A stretch of DNA of 7,083 nt, from positions 1-7,083 of the forward strand of contig DFEN01000087.1 of NCBI GenBank assembly GCA_002368685.1, written 5' to 3'. The notes under the pieces are model-generated. The model was given only the letters and a program-made list of their open reading frames with translations. It had not been told where the DNA came from and did not search any database. Below are positions 5,718 through 7,083 of the stretch, one piece after another. The number at the start of each line of letters is the position of its first letter. The stretch's first letter is position 1. A program made the position numbers and the translations under genes. This DNA comes from Lachnospiraceae bacterium UBA3801 (GTDB lineage Bacteria > Bacillota > Clostridia > Lachnospirales > Lachnospiraceae).

Positions 5718-6620
5718 ATGCCAAATACTAAAGAGATAAAAAATAGAATAGGAAGTGTTCAGAATACTCAGAAGATCACTAATGCTATGTATCTCATTTC
5801 CTCTACAAAGATGAGGAAGGCAAAGGAAGAACTGGACAAGACCAGACCTTATTTTGAAATGCAGGAGAATGAGATTCGTCGTATTTTCCAGACTGAGATA
5901 GATATCACGAGCCGATATTTCTATCCTAAAACAGGACGAAAGCCGGCAGAGACATATGCATATCTGGTGATTACTGCGGATAAGGGACTAGCCGGCGCAT
6001 ATAACCATAATGTTATTAAGCTCGCAGAACAAGAAATGGCGAAACATAAGAAGGTTAAGTTATATGTGGTAGGTGACTACGGACGTCGTTATTTTAAGAA
6101 GAAGGACTATGGTATGGAACAGACCTTTCTCTATACCGCACAGAATCCTACTTTTTCTAGGGCTAGAGAGATAAGCTCGATACTTCTTGAAGAATACGAT
6201 AGTAAGCGTATAGATGAGATAAGAGTTATTTATAGTGATATGGAAAGTGAGTTCCTTACTACAGTTAAGATGATGAGACTTCTTCCTTTTGACCGAAAGG
6301 AATTTTGGACTAAAAAGGATGAGAGAGATTTGAAGGATGTTCATTATGAATTCTCTCCTTCTGTTGACGAAGTACTTAATCGTGTTATTCCGGGATATGT
6401 AGCTGGATGTATATATGGTGCACTCGTAGACAGTTTCTCTGCTGAACAGAATGCACGTATGACAGCCATGAATTCTGCTAACAAAAATGCAGAAGCACTT
6501 CTAGATGAACTAAGAATCGAGTATAACAGAGTTAGACAGGCGGCTATCACTCAAGAAATAACTGAGGTAGCTGCAGGAGCTCGTGCTCAGAAGAAAAAAC
6601 GTATTAAAGAGGAGGCTTAA
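5718..6620 (+). CDS. atpG: F1Fo ATP synthase subunit gamma
   Basis: Gamma (300 residues, usual range) is the central rotor shaft that couples the c-ring to the catalytic beta subunits. The N-terminal helix carries the family signature: KEIKNRIGSVQNTQKITNAM then STKMRKAKE. The middle Rossmann-like region includes YLVITADKGLAGAYNHNV (about 82-99). The C-terminal helix has NARMTAMNSANKNAEALLDE and RQAAITQEITEVAAGA, as expected. A short basic tail (RAQKKKRIKEEA) extends past the normal end. The start matches the family N-terminus well, but there is no Shine-Dalgarno sequence. No G occurs in the 40 bases upstream (5678-5717), including the end of atpA. Initiation may depend on ribosomes terminating at atpA 17 bases earlier or on the unstructured A/T-rich leader. 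Confidence 0.95.
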   Translation: MPNTKEIKNRIGSVQNTQKITNAMYLISSTKMRKAKEELDKTRPYFEMQENEIRRIFQTEIDITSRYFYPKTGRKPAETYAYLVITADKGLAGAYNHNVIKLAEQEMAKHKKVKLYVVGDYGRRYFKKKDYGMEQTFLYTAQNPTFSRAREISSILLEEYDSKRIDEIRVIYSDMESEFLTTVKMMRLLPFDRKEFWTKKDERDLKDVHYEFSPSVDEVLNRVIPGYVAGCIYGALVDSFSAEQNARMTAMNSANKNAEALLDELRIEYNRVRQAAITQEITEVAAGARAQKKKRIKEEA

Positions 6621-6624
6621 GGAG
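6608..6624 (+). promoter_or_regulatory. Tandem ribosome-binding sites deciding the TTG start of atpD
   Basis: AGAGGAGG (6608-6615) ends 11 bases before TTG at 6627, and AAGGAG (6619-6624) ends two bases before it. The first has the workable spacing; the second is probably too close. The TTG places the family N-terminus (M-D-T-G-K-I) correctly, and no ATG in that frame is near. Confidence 0.7.
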
Positions 6625-6626
6625 TC

Positions 6627-7083
6627 TTGGATACAGGAAAGATAATACAGATTTCAGGCCCAGTTGTAGATGTCCAGTTTGAAAAGGGACATTTACCAAA
6701 ACTAAGAGATGCTCTTAAGGTTAAAGTAAATAAAAAGGAAATGACTATGGAAGTTGCTCAGATGCTGGGGGACGGAGTAGTTAGATGTATAGTTCTCGGA
6801 TCCAGCGACGGACTTTCAAGAAATATGAAGGTTACACAGACTGGTGCGGGAATAAGTGTTCCAGTTGGTGATGCCACAATAGGACGTATGTTCAACGTTC
6901 TGGGAGATCCTATAGATGGTGGAGAAGCTATATCAGAAACTCAGGAGAGATGGAATATCAATAGACCAGCTCCTAAGTTTGAGGAACAAAATGTATCTGT
7001 TGAAATACTTGAGACAGGTATCAAGGTTATCGACCTTCTAGAGCCATATGCGAAGGGTGGTAAGATAGGTCTGTTCGGTGGTG
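6627..7083 (+). CDS. atpD: F1Fo ATP synthase subunit beta, N-terminal part (3' end outside window)
   Basis: Beta carries the catalytic sites for ATP synthesis. The window encodes its first 152 residues from a TTG codon, six bases after the atpG stop. The N-terminal barrel is typical: [17 protein letters not shown], then [16 protein letters not shown]. Next come [21 protein letters not shown] and the start of the nucleotide-binding domain, [20 protein letters not shown]. The sequence ends at LFGG, at the very beginning of the expected Walker A loop (GGAGVGKT in the family), so no catalytic residue can be checked. No frameshift or stop is seen. Both the reading frame and the tandem ribosome-binding sites support TTG as the start, the second TTG start in this operon after atpB. 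Confidence 0.95.
   Translation, partial: MDTGKIIQISGPVVDVQFEKGHLPKLRDALKVKVNKKEMTMEVAQMLGDGVVRCIVLGSSDGLSRNMKVTQTGAGISVPVGDATIGRMFNVLGDPIDGGEAISETQERWNINRPAPKFEEQNVSVEILETGIKVIDLLEPYAKGGKIGLFGG

Overview
The window looks like chromosomal DNA from a low-to-moderate GC Firmicute. Strong AAAGGAG/GAGAGG ribosome-binding sites, heavy use of ATA (Ile) and AGA (Arg) codons, a Lon-type protease and a standard bacterial-type F1Fo ATP synthase operon all fit the Clostridia. A Lachnospiraceae-like gut or rumen anaerobe is my best guess, but that is inference and not shown by any single marker. All genes read on the + strand and no mobile element, CRISPR array, tRNA or rRNA was seen.

Region 1 (1-1948) is a quality-control pair. 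It holds the C-terminal part of Lon (AAA+ and Ser-Lys protease domains, with the 5' end outside the window), followed after 49 bases by a complete small rhomboid intramembrane protease. No terminator separates them, so they probably share a transcript. Region 2 (1949-2115) is the intergenic boundary. A strong rho-independent hairpin (1983-2023) with a T-rich tail ends the lon/rhomboid unit, and a candidate promoter overlaps its 3' half.

Region 3 (2116-7083) is the ATP synthase operon in the order atpB (a), atpE (c), atpF (b), atpA (alpha), atpG (gamma), atpD (beta, cut by the window end). Membrane ion flow at the a/c interface turns the c-ring and gamma, which drives catalysis in alpha3beta3. 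The b subunit and normally delta hold the head still. atpI is not present just upstream, and atpC would be expected beyond the window.

The standout observation concerns delta. The usual atpH gene between atpF and atpA is missing, and alpha carries an N-terminal extension of about 84 residues. That extension closely resembles the C-terminal, b-binding domain of delta/OSCP. The sequence therefore suggests a remodelled stator in which the delta N-terminal domain is lost (or encoded elsewhere) and the delta C-terminal domain is covalently fused to alpha. Other lineage-specific features are a c subunit with a secretory signal peptide and acidic segment, an a subunit with an extra N-terminal membrane helix and a changed sequence next to its essential arginine, and an atpG start with no Shine-Dalgarno sequence.
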